Assembly: GCA_036652735.1 (NCBI GenBank)
Contig: JAVVVI010000007.1
Location: forward strand, 4,587 to 68,586
Reading direction: 5' to 3'
Source of the DNA: JAGOGN01 sp036652735
GTDB taxonomy: Bacteria; Bacillota; Clostridia; Lachnospirales; Lachnospiraceae
Length of the DNA stretch: 64,000 nt
The position numbers were made by a program, and so were the translations under genes. The notes beneath the pieces were generated by a model. That model had not been told where the DNA came from, did no database searches, and saw only the letters and a program-made list of their open reading frames with translations. Below are positions 8,901 to 17,135 of the stretch, piece by piece; the first letter of the stretch is position 1, and the number at the start of each line of letters is the position of its first letter.

Positions 8901-9776
8901 ATGGCAAAAAAAATTGGAGCAGTAATTAAAAAGTACATTATTATAGCAGTCGGTTGCATAATCTATGCGGCCGGCATTGCATTATTTTTAGATCCGAATC
9001 ATCTGGCACCCGGTGGAATTACAGGTATAGGAATTTTACTTAGTCACTTTACCGGGGCACAAACCGGTACCGTTGTGTTTTTACTAAACATTCCTTTGCT
9101 TTTATTGGGATTCTGGAAGTTTGGAGGAGAATTTCTGGTATCCACCTTCTTTGCCTCGGCTGTATCCAGTGGATGCATTAATATCATAGGTGAAGTGTCC
9201 GGGAAGTATGGTCTAATTACAGAAAATCTTATACTGGCAGGAGCGGTTGGTGGTGTGTTAATGGCCTTGGGTATGGGAATTATATTTAAGCAGGGAGCCA
9301 CAACAGCAGGTTCTGATATTATAATCAAAGTATTACGTCAGAAGCATCCACAGATAAAAACAGGAACCTTTTATATGATTACAGATTCATTGGTTATTAC
9401 TGCATCTGCCATCTATTTTAGGAATATTGAAATCGCATTATTTGCCGCAGTTGCATTAGTGATTAGCAGTGCATTTCTGGATTTAATTCTATATGGAGCC
9501 CAGGGAGCAAAATTACTCTATATTATAAGTGATCATTCCGAGCAGATTGTGAATAGGATACTGAAAGAAGTAGATATTGGAGCTACGATTTTAGATGGAA
9601 AAGGTGCATTTTCAAAGACAGAGAAAGAAATTGTCTTATGTGCAGTTCGTAATTATAATTTTATGAAAGTCCGTGAGATTATTCGCCAGGAGGATAAGGC
9701 AGCATTTGTAATTGTATCCGGGGCAAATGAAATCTACGGAGAAGGATATAAAGGTCATTATGAGCAGGAAATTTAA
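8901..9776 (+). CDS. YitT family membrane protein (DUF2179)
   Basis: 291 residues from ATG 8901. The N-terminal half has five to six membrane helices with the family's glycine-rich turn (DPNHLAPGGITGIGILLSH) and a second repeat (FKQGATTAGSDII). The C-terminal ~85 residues form the soluble DUF2179 domain (DIGATILDGKGAFS, then the VREIIRQEDKAAFVIVS segment). Members are common in Firmicutes and their role is not settled. A longer reading from 8850 is rejected because a -10 hexamer overlaps it. It is a single gene, separated from the next by a promoter. Confidence 0.85.
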   Translation: MAKKIGAVIKKYIIIAVGCIIYAAGIALFLDPNHLAPGGITGIGILLSHFTGAQTGTVVFLLNIPLLLLGFWKFGGEFLVSTFFASAVSSGCINIIGEVSGKYGLITENLILAGAVGGVLMALGMGIIFKQGATTAGSDIIIKVLRQKHPQIKTGTFYMITDSLVITASAIYFRNIEIALFAAVALVISSAFLDLILYGAQGAKLLYIISDHSEQIVNRILKEVDIGATILDGKGAFSKTEKEIVLCAVRNYNFMKVREIIRQEDKAAFVIVSGANEIYGEGYKGHYEQEI

Positions 9777-9783
9777 AAAAAGA

Positions 9784-9812
9784 TTGACATTCTATTAAAA
9801 CATGTGTATTAT
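9784..9812 (+). promoter_or_regulatory. Strong sigma-A type promoter before the Met-rich reading frame
   Basis: TTGACA (9784-9789), exactly 17 bases, then TATTAT (9807-9812). It is one of the best housekeeping promoter matches in the window. The predicted start near 9820 gives a leader of about 28 bases before the ATG at 9848. Confidence 0.8.
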
Positions 9813-9847
9813 ATGCAATAACACTTATTTTCAAAAAGGAGAACAAT

Positions 9848-9970
9848 ATGAACAGATACAATGTAACTGCAAGCAACAATATGATGATGAACATGTGCTA
9901 TATGTGCGGCCGCCATATGGTTACTTTTGCTTGCAAATGCAGAGATGTTCATGATGGGATTCGGGGATAG
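9848..9970 (+). CDS. Met- and Cys-rich 40-residue peptide, possible leader of metNIQ
   Basis: A 40-codon frame with a strong AAAAAGGAGAAC ribosome site before the ATG. It holds seven methionines, including three in a row at 12-14 and others at 16, 19 and 24. It also holds four cysteines in the pattern C-x2-C-x8-C-x-C (residues 17, 20, 29, 31). A near-perfect promoter precedes it and a strong hairpin terminator follows 36 bases after the stop, so it sits in its own short transcription unit immediately before the methionine importer. Two readings are possible: a leader peptide whose Met (and Cys) codons make ribosomes stall and control read-through into metN, or a small metal-binding protein using the cysteines. 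I do not recognise a family. Confidence 0.6.
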   Translation: MNRYNVTASNNMMMNMCYMCGRHMVTFACKCRDVHDGIRG

Positions 9971-10005
9971 GTTCTGAATCACAACTTATAGATACATGAA
10001 TGAAG

Positions 10006-10040
10006 CAGGTGCTCGCAGGAGCACCTGTATTTTTTTATTT
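10006..10040 (+). terminator. Intrinsic terminator or attenuator before metN
   Basis: CAGGTGCTC (10006-10014), loop GCAG, GAGCACCTG (10019-10027), then TATTTTTTTATTT. The stem is nine perfect pairs. It lies between the Met-rich frame and metN, 52 bases before the metN start, and may act as an attenuator. A weak promoter (TTACAT 10042-10047, 18 bases, TATTAT 10066-10071) after it could still feed metN. Confidence 0.8.
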
Positions 10041-10091
10041 ATTACATAGGAAAGTGATTCATTTTTATTATGAAATATAGGAGGAAAGTAT

Positions 10092-10805
10092 ATGCAACCA
10101 ATGATACAGGTTTCCCACCTGTCTAAATTCTATTGCCAGGGAAAAAATGAAAGAATTACGGCATTAAGAGATGTTAATTTCTCGATTGATAAAGGAGAGA
10201 TTTTTGGAATCATGGGAATGTCAGGTGCGGGAAAAAGCACTTTGATACGTACTTTAAATTATTTGGATCCTCCTTCTTTGGGAGAAGTATTTATTAATGG
10301 CATCCGTCTTAGTTCCTTGTCAGAAAAAGAACTTCGGGCAAAGCGGCAGAAGATCGCAATGATTTTTCAGCAATTCAATCTTCTGATGCAGAAAACGGTA
10401 TTGGAAAATATTTGTTTCCCAATGGAAATTGCCGGAAAGAGCAAAAAGGAAGCAGTGAATCGGGCACTATCGCTGTTAAAAAAAGTGGGTTTAAGTGATA
10501 AAGCAAACGCATATCCCTCCAAACTTTCAGGTGGGCAGCAGCAGAGGGCGGCAATTGCAAGAGCAATTGCCAATGAACCGGAGATTTTACTGTGTGACGA
10601 GGCAACCAGTGCCCTTGATCCGGAAAATACACACATTATTTTACAATTATTAAAAGATATTAATAGAGAGACAGGAATAACGATTGTTCTCATTACACAT
10701 CAGTTCCAGGTAATTCAAGCTATTTGTCACAGAGCAGCAGTAATTGAAGATGGAAACATGGTTCCATTGCAGGAAAATCAAGTGAAAAGGGAGGCGGTCT
10801 CATGA
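10092..10805 (+). CDS. metN: Methionine ABC importer ATPase without regulatory domain
   Basis: 237 residues. Walker A is GMSGAGKST, the signature LSGGQQQR and Walker B ILLCDEATSALDP, with MetN-like sequence throughout. Classical MetN proteins are about 340 residues because a C-terminal NIL domain binds methionine and shuts the transporter off; here the protein ends soon after the ATPase core, so that feedback domain is absent. The next gene starts four bases before this one stops, and metI and metQ follow, which makes the identity firm. A perfect AGGAGGAAAG site precedes the ATG. Confidence 0.88.
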   Translation: MQPMIQVSHLSKFYCQGKNERITALRDVNFSIDKGEIFGIMGMSGAGKSTLIRTLNYLDPPSLGEVFINGIRLSSLSEKELRAKRQKIAMIFQQFNLLMQKTVLENICFPMEIAGKSKKEAVNRALSLLKKVGLSDKANAYPSKLSGGQQQRAAIARAIANEPEILLCDEATSALDPENTHIILQLLKDINRETGITIVLITHQFQVIQAICHRAAVIEDGNMVPLQENQVKREAVS

Positions 10806-11458
10806 GCCAGCAAGTAATTCAAATGATAGGAGTAGGATTTATTCAGACAATTTATATGACAGCAGCGGCAACTATAATAGGCTATCTTGTAGGAATGCCC
10901 ATGGGAATTGTCCTGGCAGTAACCGGTGAAGAAGGAATTTGCCCAAACCCTGTGGTCTATAAGTTATTAGATCTGCTGGTGAATCTGGTACGTAGTATTC
11001 CATTTTTAATACTTCTGATATTGGTAATGCCATTGACAAAAATAATTGTGGGTAAGAGTTATGGATCAACCGCAACAATTTTTCCACTTATTATTGCAGC
11101 AGCACCTTTTATAGGAAGAATGGTGGAAACCGCATTGAAAGAAGTGGATCCGGGTGTAATAGAAGCAGCACAGAGTATGGGGGCATCTACAAGTAGAATC
11201 ATTGTGAGTGTATTAATTGGAGAAGCCAGAAGTGCATTACTTACCGGAGTAACAATTGTCCTTGGAACCGTTCTGGGATATTCCGCAATGGCGGGAGTGA
11301 TTGGAGGCGGCGGATTGGGAGACTTGGCAATTCGTTATGGATATTATCGATATGAAACAGATATTATGCTGGTGACAATTGTGGTGTTGGTGCTGACGGT
11401 TCAGATCCTTCAGAAGGCGGGAATGATGTTGGCAAAAAAGACAAATCACCGTACTTAA
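10802..11458 (+). CDS. metI: Methionine ABC importer permease
   Basis: 218 residues with five predicted membrane helices, the usual MetI topology. The coupling loop (AAQSMGASTSRIIVSVLIGEAR, residues ~122-143) and the closing GLGDLAIRYGYYRY motif are those of D-methionine/methionine permeases. It overlaps metN by four bases (ATGA). It would form the membrane dimer of the MetNIQ importer. Confidence 0.92.
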   Translation: MSQQVIQMIGVGFIQTIYMTAAATIIGYLVGMPMGIVLAVTGEEGICPNPVVYKLLDLLVNLVRSIPFLILLILVMPLTKIIVGKSYGSTATIFPLIIAAAPFIGRMVETALKEVDPGVIEAAQSMGASTSRIIVSVLIGEARSALLTGVTIVLGTVLGYSAMAGVIGGGGLGDLAIRYGYYRYETDIMLVTIVVLVLTVQILQKAGMMLAKKTNHRT

Positions 11459-11487
11459 TAACAGATAAAGAGAAAGAGAGAGAAAAA

Positions 11488-12300
11488 ATGAAAATTAAAA
11501 AAATAGCATTGGTACTTATAGGAATCGTACTGATTGTAGGAATTACAGGCTGCGGAAAAAAACAAGCACATACAATTACAATTGGTGCATCTGCAACACC
11601 CCATGGAGAAATTCTCCAGGAAGCAAAAAAGATTCTGGAAAAACAGGGATGGGATTTAGAAATTACAACATTTGATGACTATAATCAACCCAATCTAGTG
11701 GTAGATAGTGGAGAATTTGATGCTAATTATTTTCAGCATCAGCCCTATTTGGATGATTTTAATCAGAAACATCATACCGAACTTGTTGGTATCGCGAAGA
11801 TACATTATGAACCATTTGGACTATATCCGGGAACCTGTAAGACCTTGGATGGTCTAAAAAAGGGAGATGTGATAGGAATACCCAATGATAGCACCAATGA
11901 GGCCAGAGCATTGGAGTTATTGGCTGCAAATGGCATACTGACTATAAAAAAGGGAAGAGGTCTTGAAGCTACAATCCGTGACATTGAAAAGAATCCATAT
12001 GAGATAGAAATCAAGGAATTAGAGGCAGCGCAGCTGCCTAGAGTCCGGGAGGAAATGGCAATGGTTGTAATGAATGGAAACTATGCATTGCAGGCATCCT
12101 TAACGGTAGAAAAAGACTCCATAGCATATGAGAAAACGGACACAGACGCGGCAGATACATTTGCAAATATTATAGCAGTAAAAAAGGGGAATGAGAAAAA
12201 AGAGGGAGTTGTGAAGCTTGTGGAAGTATTAAGAGGAAAAGAGATTCAAAAGTTTATTCAGGAGAGGTACCAGGGTGCAGTCGTGTTTTATAGACCTTAA
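11488..12300 (+). CDS. metQ: Methionine-binding lipoprotein
   Basis: 270 residues. A signal peptide ends in the lipobox ITGC, so the mature protein is anchored at Cys22 or nearby. The NlpA/MetQ family features follow: TIGASATPHGEIL, FDANYFQHQPYLDDF and IPNDSTNEARALELL. It captures methionine outside the cell for MetNI. It starts 29 bases after metI with a GAGAAAGAGAGAG site and is followed by a terminator. Confidence 0.92.
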   Translation: MKIKKIALVLIGIVLIVGITGCGKKQAHTITIGASATPHGEILQEAKKILEKQGWDLEITTFDDYNQPNLVVDSGEFDANYFQHQPYLDDFNQKHHTELVGIAKIHYEPFGLYPGTCKTLDGLKKGDVIGIPNDSTNEARALELLAANGILTIKKGRGLEATIRDIEKNPYEIEIKELEAAQLPRVREEMAMVVMNGNYALQASLTVEKDSIAYEKTDTDAADTFANIIAVKKGNEKKEGVVKLVEVLRGKEIQKFIQERYQGAVVFYRP

Positions 12301-12322
12301 GCATCAGAAAAGACAGGAGCTT

Positions 12323-12370
12323 AAAAAAGGGGCTGTCACACCGGATCATTCGTGTGCAGCTCCTTTTCAA
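12323..12370 (+). terminator. Terminator of metNIQ
   Basis: AAAAAGGGGCTGTCACAC and its partner GTGTGCAGCTCCTTTT form a long stem with small mismatches, followed by a short T run. It also faces the end of the leftward EamA gene. Confidence 0.65.
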
Positions 12371-12391
12371 AGCATAACCTATAAAAATTAG

Positions 12392-13321
12392 TTAACAGGC
12401 TGTCTTTTTTTTACGGGAAGGCCAGGAAATCTGAGCCAGTAAAATGGCGGCAAACATAATGACACATCCAATAATTTCACGTGGAGATAATTCTTCATGG
12501 AGAACAATCCATCCAGCAAGAACGGAGACCACGGATTCCAGACTAAGAATGAGAGAAGAAACAGCAGGACTTAAATGTTTCTGCCCAATAATTTGGCAGG
12601 TGAATCCAACACCCGAAGAAAGAATTCCGGCATAGAGTATGGACCACCATGCGGGAAGAATCGCACTAATCTGAGGTTTCTCAATTAAAACCATGGGTAT
12701 GGCACATAGAATGCCACAGATTGCAAATTGAATACAGGAAAGCATTACGCCATTTACTTTAGGGGAAAAATGGTCAATGACAAGAATATGTATGGCAAAC
12801 AGGACGGAGCATACAAGGACAAAAGCATCTCCTTTGGCAATGGAAAAACTTCCATTAATACACAGAAGGTAAAGTCCAATTACTGCAATGCCTACACTGA
12901 CCCAGACATTTACACCACATTTTTTCTTGAGAAACAGCCCCAATACAGGTACTAAAACGATATATAATGCCGTGATAAATCCGGTTTTTCCAACAGAAGT
13001 AAATTGAATACCAATTTGTTGAAAAACACTGGCAAGAGTTAGGATCAAGCCACAAAGCAGACCGCCAATGAAAAGAGTCTTCCGGTTTGATTGTTTTTCA
13101 GAAGGAGATAATCCACCTGCCGGATATTCTTTTGAATGTACAAACTTTTCATAAAAATAGGCCACAGGGAGTAAAAAGATACATCCCACCAGGGAACGGC
13201 AAAAGAGGTAAGTAAAGGGGCCAATATAGTCCATTCCCACACTTTGTGCTACGAAAGTACTGCCCCAAAGCACAGCAGCTAATAAAAGAAGAAGTCCTCC
13301 TCTAATTTGTTTTAATTTCAT
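12392..13321 (-). CDS. EamA/DMT family transporter
   Basis: 309 residues with ten predicted helices in two EamA repeats; the first opens with LLLLAAVLWGSTFVAQSVGM and the second with LVCSVLFAIHILVIDHFS. These are drug/metabolite-type exporters or importers of small organic molecules; no substrate can be named. The start follows GGAGGATATAC. Its promoter overlaps that of the divergent MATE gene, so the two may compete. Confidence 0.87.
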   Translation of the reverse strand: MKLKQIRGGLLLLLAAVLWGSTFVAQSVGMDYIGPFTYLFCRSLVGCIFLLPVAYFYEKFVHSKEYPAGGLSPSEKQSNRKTLFIGGLLCGLILTLASVFQQIGIQFTSVGKTGFITALYIVLVPVLGLFLKKKCGVNVWVSVGIAVIGLYLLCINGSFSIAKGDAFVLVCSVLFAIHILVIDHFSPKVNGVMLSCIQFAICGILCAIPMVLIEKPQISAILPAWWSILYAGILSSGVGFTCQIIGQKHLSPAVSSLILSLESVVSVLAGWIVLHEELSPREIIGCVIMFAAILLAQISWPSRKKKTAC

Positions 13322-13369
13322 TTGTATATCCTCCGATTTATTCTAAAATATATGTTGTTTACATTTAAC

Positions 13370-13419
13370 ATTATACAAGAAAAACATGGATTGTGTAAAG
13401 GGAAATACTATGTTACACT
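13370..13419. promoter_or_regulatory. Overlapping divergent promoters (EamA and MATE genes)
   Basis: Leftward: TTTACA (plus-strand 13394-13399), 18 bases, TATAAT (13370-13375). Rightward: TTGTGT (13391-13396), 17 bases, TACACT (13414-13419). The two -35 elements share three bases, so polymerase can hold only one at a time. Confidence 0.55.
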
Positions 13420-13460
13420 ATGAATTAAGTGTTAACATTTTACGGTAAGAGGATGGGCAT

Positions 13461-14819
13461 ATGGATAAACAACAACAAAAATTTTTAGAAATGACACAAA
13501 AACCGGTAGAAAAATTAGTTCCCAAATTAGCAGTACCAACAGTAATTAGTATGCTGATTACTACATTTTATAATATGGTGGATACCTTTTTTGTGGGGAA
13601 AATTAATACCAGTGCAGTAGGAGCAGTGGGGGTTGTATTTTCTTTTATGACAGTAATACAGGCAATTGGATTTTTCTTTGGCCATGGTTCTGGGAATTAT
13701 ATTTCTTTTATGTTGGGAAAACGAAGAGGAAAAGAAGCGGAAGAAATGGCAGCAGTGGGATTCTTTTTATCCATTGCCGCGGGCATGGTTATTATGATAC
13801 TTGGACTTATTTTTCTTAAACCACTGGCATTATTCTTAGGATCTACAGAGACAATTCTACCTTATACGGAACAGTATTTAAGATATATCTTGATAGGGAC
13901 CCCATATATGGCAGCATCTTTAGTCTTAAATAATCATTTACGCTTTCAGGGAAATGCTTTTTATGCAATGATTGGTATTACATCCGGTGCCGTTCTTAAT
14001 ATTGGGCTGGATCCATTATTAATGTATGGATTTCATATGGGAATATCAGGAGCTGCGTTAGCAACGATTATTAGCCAGTTTGTTGGGTTCTGCCTGCTAT
14101 TGGTGGGAACAACAAAAGGAGGAAATATTCGGATTCGGCTTCGTAATTTTAAACCAAGTAAATTGATTGCAGGAGAGATTCTAAAAGGAGGTACGCCGTC
14201 CTTAATGCGCCAGGCATTAACCGGAATCTCTACTATATTTCTCAATCGATATGCAGGGATTTATGGCGATGCTGCAATTGCAGCAATGTCAATCGTACAG
14301 AGAATTGTGAACTTTGCAAGTTCGGCATTGATCGGCCTAGGACAGGGATTTCAGCCGGTGTGTGGATTTAGTTATGGTGCTGGTTTATATGAACGAGTTA
14401 AAAAAGCATTTTGGTTCTGCATTAAAATGGGATTCATATTTTTAACCATTGTTACAATTATAGCACTATTGGCAGCGCCAAATTTAATTACCTTGTTCCG
14501 TGGGGGAGATGCAGATGTGATTAAAATTGGAACCTTGGCTCTTCGAATGCAGGCACTGACCCTGCCGGCAACCGCTTGGGTTGTAATCAGCAATATGATG
14601 ATGCAGAACATTGGAAAGGTATATCGGGCTTCCTTCTTAGCAGCTGCAAGGCAGGGATTATTTCTTGTGCCGGTTCTTATAATTTTTTCTCACTTTTTTG
14701 GATTGCTGGGAATTCAAATTGCCCAGCCGGTAGCAGACTTAATTACCCTTTCCTTTGCTATTGTGTTGCAGAAGCAAGAACTAAGGGAATTGGACATGCT
14801 TCATGAAAAGACAGCATAA
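13461..14819 (+). CDS. MATE family efflux transporter
   Basis: 452 residues and about twelve helices in two halves. The opening KLAVPTVISMLITTFYNMVD and the second-half GTPSLMRQALTGISTIFLN are characteristic of MATE exporters, which push drugs or metabolites out in exchange for sodium or protons. The ATG follows AAGAGGATGG. It is a single gene between a divergent EamA transporter and the convergent prs gene. Confidence 0.9.
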   Translation: MDKQQQKFLEMTQKPVEKLVPKLAVPTVISMLITTFYNMVDTFFVGKINTSAVGAVGVVFSFMTVIQAIGFFFGHGSGNYISFMLGKRRGKEAEEMAAVGFFLSIAAGMVIMILGLIFLKPLALFLGSTETILPYTEQYLRYILIGTPYMAASLVLNNHLRFQGNAFYAMIGITSGAVLNIGLDPLLMYGFHMGISGAALATIISQFVGFCLLLVGTTKGGNIRIRLRNFKPSKLIAGEILKGGTPSLMRQALTGISTIFLNRYAGIYGDAAIAAMSIVQRIVNFASSALIGLGQGFQPVCGFSYGAGLYERVKKAFWFCIKMGFIFLTIVTIIALLAAPNLITLFRGGDADVIKIGTLALRMQALTLPATAWVVISNMMMQNIGKVYRASFLAAARQGLFLVPVLIIFSHFFGLLGIQIAQPVADLITLSFAIVLQKQELRELDMLHEKTA

Positions 14820-14832
14820 GATATCTTATATG

Positions 14833-14866
14833 GAGGAACGGATGCTATGCATTTTGTTCCTCTTTA
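14833..14866 (+). terminator. Terminator of the MATE gene
   Basis: GAGGAAC (14833-14839) pairs with GTTCCTC (14856-14862), followed by TTTATATTT. It overlaps the last codons of the convergent prs gene. Confidence 0.5.
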
Positions 14867-16026
14867 TATTTGTTTACAAGTGTTTGAATTCGTTCATAAG
14901 GATCAAGAAGATCACTGATGGAAGCATCATGGTTCAGAGTATCAATAATATAGGCAATGTATTTGCTCATATCACAGTTAATATAGTACTCTCTTGCCAG
15001 AAGCTCTGGGATCTGGTAGGATAAATTCGTTGTAACAACTTTGTATATAATACCATCTGCTACGGCCTGATCAAATTTTTCCATTCCATTTGTAAAGAGT
15101 CCGAATGTGGCAACAACAAAGATACGTTTTGCTTTTCTTTTTTTCAACTCACGAGCAACATCGATCATACTATCTCCGGAAGAAATCATATCATCCACAA
15201 TCAGAACATCTTTTCCTTCTACACTGGAACCTAGGAATTCATGGGCAACAATTGGATTGCGTCCATCTATGATTTTACTGAAGTCTCTGCGTTTATAAAA
15301 CATACCCATATCTAAGCCCAGAACATTGGCTATATAAATTGCACGACTGGTTCCGCCTTCGTCAGGACTTATAATCATCATATGTTCACTGTCAAAAGAC
15401 AAATCTTTTACGTGCTTACAGATGCCTTTGATAAATTGATAGGAAGATCCTACCGTTTCAAAACCATGTAATGGTATGGAATTCTGTACACGAGGATCGT
15501 GTGCATCAAATGTAATGATGTTATCAACGCCCATTGCAACCAGTTCCTGTAAAGCTATGGCACAGTCCAGTGATTCACGTCCTGTCCTTCGATGCTGGCG
15601 TCCTTCATAAAGAAATGGAATAATAACGTTAATACGTCGTGCTTTTCCACCGACAGCGGCAATCACACGTTTTAAATCCTGATAATGGTCATCCGGAGAC
15701 ATATGATTTTCTTTGCCACACATCTTATAAGTCAGACTATGGTTCGTTACATCCACAATAATAAAGATGTCCATTCCACGGACAGATTCGCCAATGGTTG
15801 CTTTTGCTTCACCCGACCCAAAACGAGGGGTGGAGGCAGGAATCAGATAACTATCTCTTACATAGCCCTTAAAGGAAATATCATTCTCGTGTTCATGATT
15901 ACGTGTGATTCTCCAACGCTTCAAGTACAGATCAAGCTTGTCACCAACTTCGGCGCAGCTTTTCATTGGAATGATTCCAAGTGAACCTACAGGAATCGTC
16001 TCTAAGTTCCTTTCATCGTGTTGCAT
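14845..16026 (-). CDS. prs: Ribose-phosphate pyrophosphokinase, long form
   Basis: 393 residues, about 75 longer than the classical enzyme. The PRPP-binding loop is clear (VLIVDDMISSGDSM), as are the flexible-loop region with RRTGRESLDC and the GGTSRAIYIANVLG segment. It makes PRPP from ribose 5-phosphate and ATP for nucleotide, His and Trp synthesis. The extra length lies mainly before and within the first half (AEVGDKLDLYLKRWRITR). From memory this long form occurs in Lachnospiraceae. The start follows GGAGGAACTGC. In Bacillus prs sits between spoVG and pth; here it is nearby but apart and reversed. Confidence 0.88.
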   Translation of the reverse strand: MQHDERNLETIPVGSLGIIPMKSCAEVGDKLDLYLKRWRITRNHEHENDISFKGYVRDSYLIPASTPRFGSGEAKATIGESVRGMDIFIIVDVTNHSLTYKMCGKENHMSPDDHYQDLKRVIAAVGGKARRINVIIPFLYEGRQHRRTGRESLDCAIALQELVAMGVDNIITFDAHDPRVQNSIPLHGFETVGSSYQFIKGICKHVKDLSFDSEHMMIISPDEGGTSRAIYIANVLGLDMGMFYKRRDFSKIIDGRNPIVAHEFLGSSVEGKDVLIVDDMISSGDSMIDVARELKKRKAKRIFVVATFGLFTNGMEKFDQAVADGIIYKVVTTNLSYQIPELLAREYYINCDMSKYIAYIIDTLNHDASISDLLDPYERIQTLVNKYKEEQNA

Positions 16027-16148
16027 AATTGCAGTTCCTCCTAATATATAATCATTTATTCATGCAATAGAAAGATAAGTAAGTATTCTCTCTATCATCA
16101 TTGTAATATAAACCAAGGGAAATATCTATAGGGATTCGCAGTATTGTA

Positions 16149-17135
16149 TTACATCTGCTGAAGTTTTTTCTTAATGCGAATATCATCACCTACAAGTTTA
16201 ATCATAGAATAGTTGCTGGAAATTCGGGAAGAGGTTCGCTCGGAATACAATTCCTGAATTTGGTTTAGGTTAAGATTTGTGGAAATAATCGTTGATTTTC
16301 GACGTAGAATTCGTTCATTCAAACACAAAAATAACTGGGAAGTCGTGAATGAATTGCTTAATTCCGTTCCCAGATCATCAATAATTAATAAATCACAGTT
16401 AAATATATTCTGATATTCTGTATCGGAAAAATTGTTTTTCTGATACATATTTCTGCGAAATACATCAAATAGATTAAAGGCAGTAAAATAAATAACAGAA
16501 TAACACTGGTCTAAAAGTTCTTTGGCAATGCAGTTGGTTAAAAAGGTTTTTCCAACACCGGTATCACCATATAAGAATAAATTGTTAAAAGAATTCTTGA
16601 AATCACCAACAAATTGCTGACATTCAGCAACCGCCTGTAGAGCTGTTTCATAAGAAGAAAGGCCGGTAGCATCATTGAAATCATCTTTAGGATAATATTC
16701 AAAGGAAAAGCGATTGAAGTTTTCCTGTTCAAGAATCTCCTGTAGATTAGACTGGGTAAAGACTAAATCAATTGCAGCCTGACGAAAACAATGGCATTTT
16801 TTCCCATTCACATAGCCGGTATCCTGACAGTCCGGACAGAGATAAGGGGTGGACAGGTAATTGGAAGGATAGCCAAAACGCTCTAAAAGAGCTGCTTTTT
16901 CGGCACCTAGCTGAGAAATCTGCCCATGAAGAACACGAAGGGCAGAAGCATCACCGTCCAGCAATTTTTTAGCCTGAGACACAGAAAGAGAAGAAATTGT
17001 CAACTCCAATTCCTGAATCTTGGGCACCTTTGTATAAACTTCTTTTTGACGTTCCTCCAGAATATGTTGATTGGAAAGCTGACGTTTATTATAAGCACGC
17101 ACAATGGTGTCATATTGCGTATTATTTAAGGCCAT
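16149..17135 (-). CDS. dnaI: DnaI/DnaC-type helicase loader ATPase
   Basis: 328 residues. The N-terminal part is helical with a zinc-type knuckle, C-x2-C-x9-C-x-C (CPDCQDTGYVNGKKCHC). The AAA+ core has Walker A GDTGVGKTF, Walker B LLIIDDLGTE and a sensor arginine region (SERTSSRI). In Bacillus, DnaI loads the replicative helicase and works with DnaB and DnaD; the gene just upstream encodes a protein of that second kind. The two overlap by one base. The operon leads away from an intergenic region rich in DnaA-type boxes. Confidence 0.85.
   Translation of the reverse strand: MALNNTQYDTIVRAYNKRQLSNQHILEERQKEVYTKVPKIQELELTISSLSVSQAKKLLDGDASALRVLHGQISQLGAEKAALLERFGYPSNYLSTPYLCPDCQDTGYVNGKKCHCFRQAAIDLVFTQSNLQEILEQENFNRFSFEYYPKDDFNDATGLSSYETALQAVAECQQFVGDFKNSFNNLFLYGDTGVGKTFLTNCIAKELLDQCYSVIYFTAFNLFDVFRRNMYQKNNFSDTEYQNIFNCDLLIIDDLGTELSNSFTTSQLFLCLNERILRRKSTIISTNLNLNQIQELYSERTSSRISSNYSMIKLVGDDIRIKKKLQQM

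Noticed and set aside
9777..10091. S-box or T-box before metN
   Set aside because: None of the S-box landmarks seen before metK and no T-box core were found; only the Met-rich frame and hairpin.
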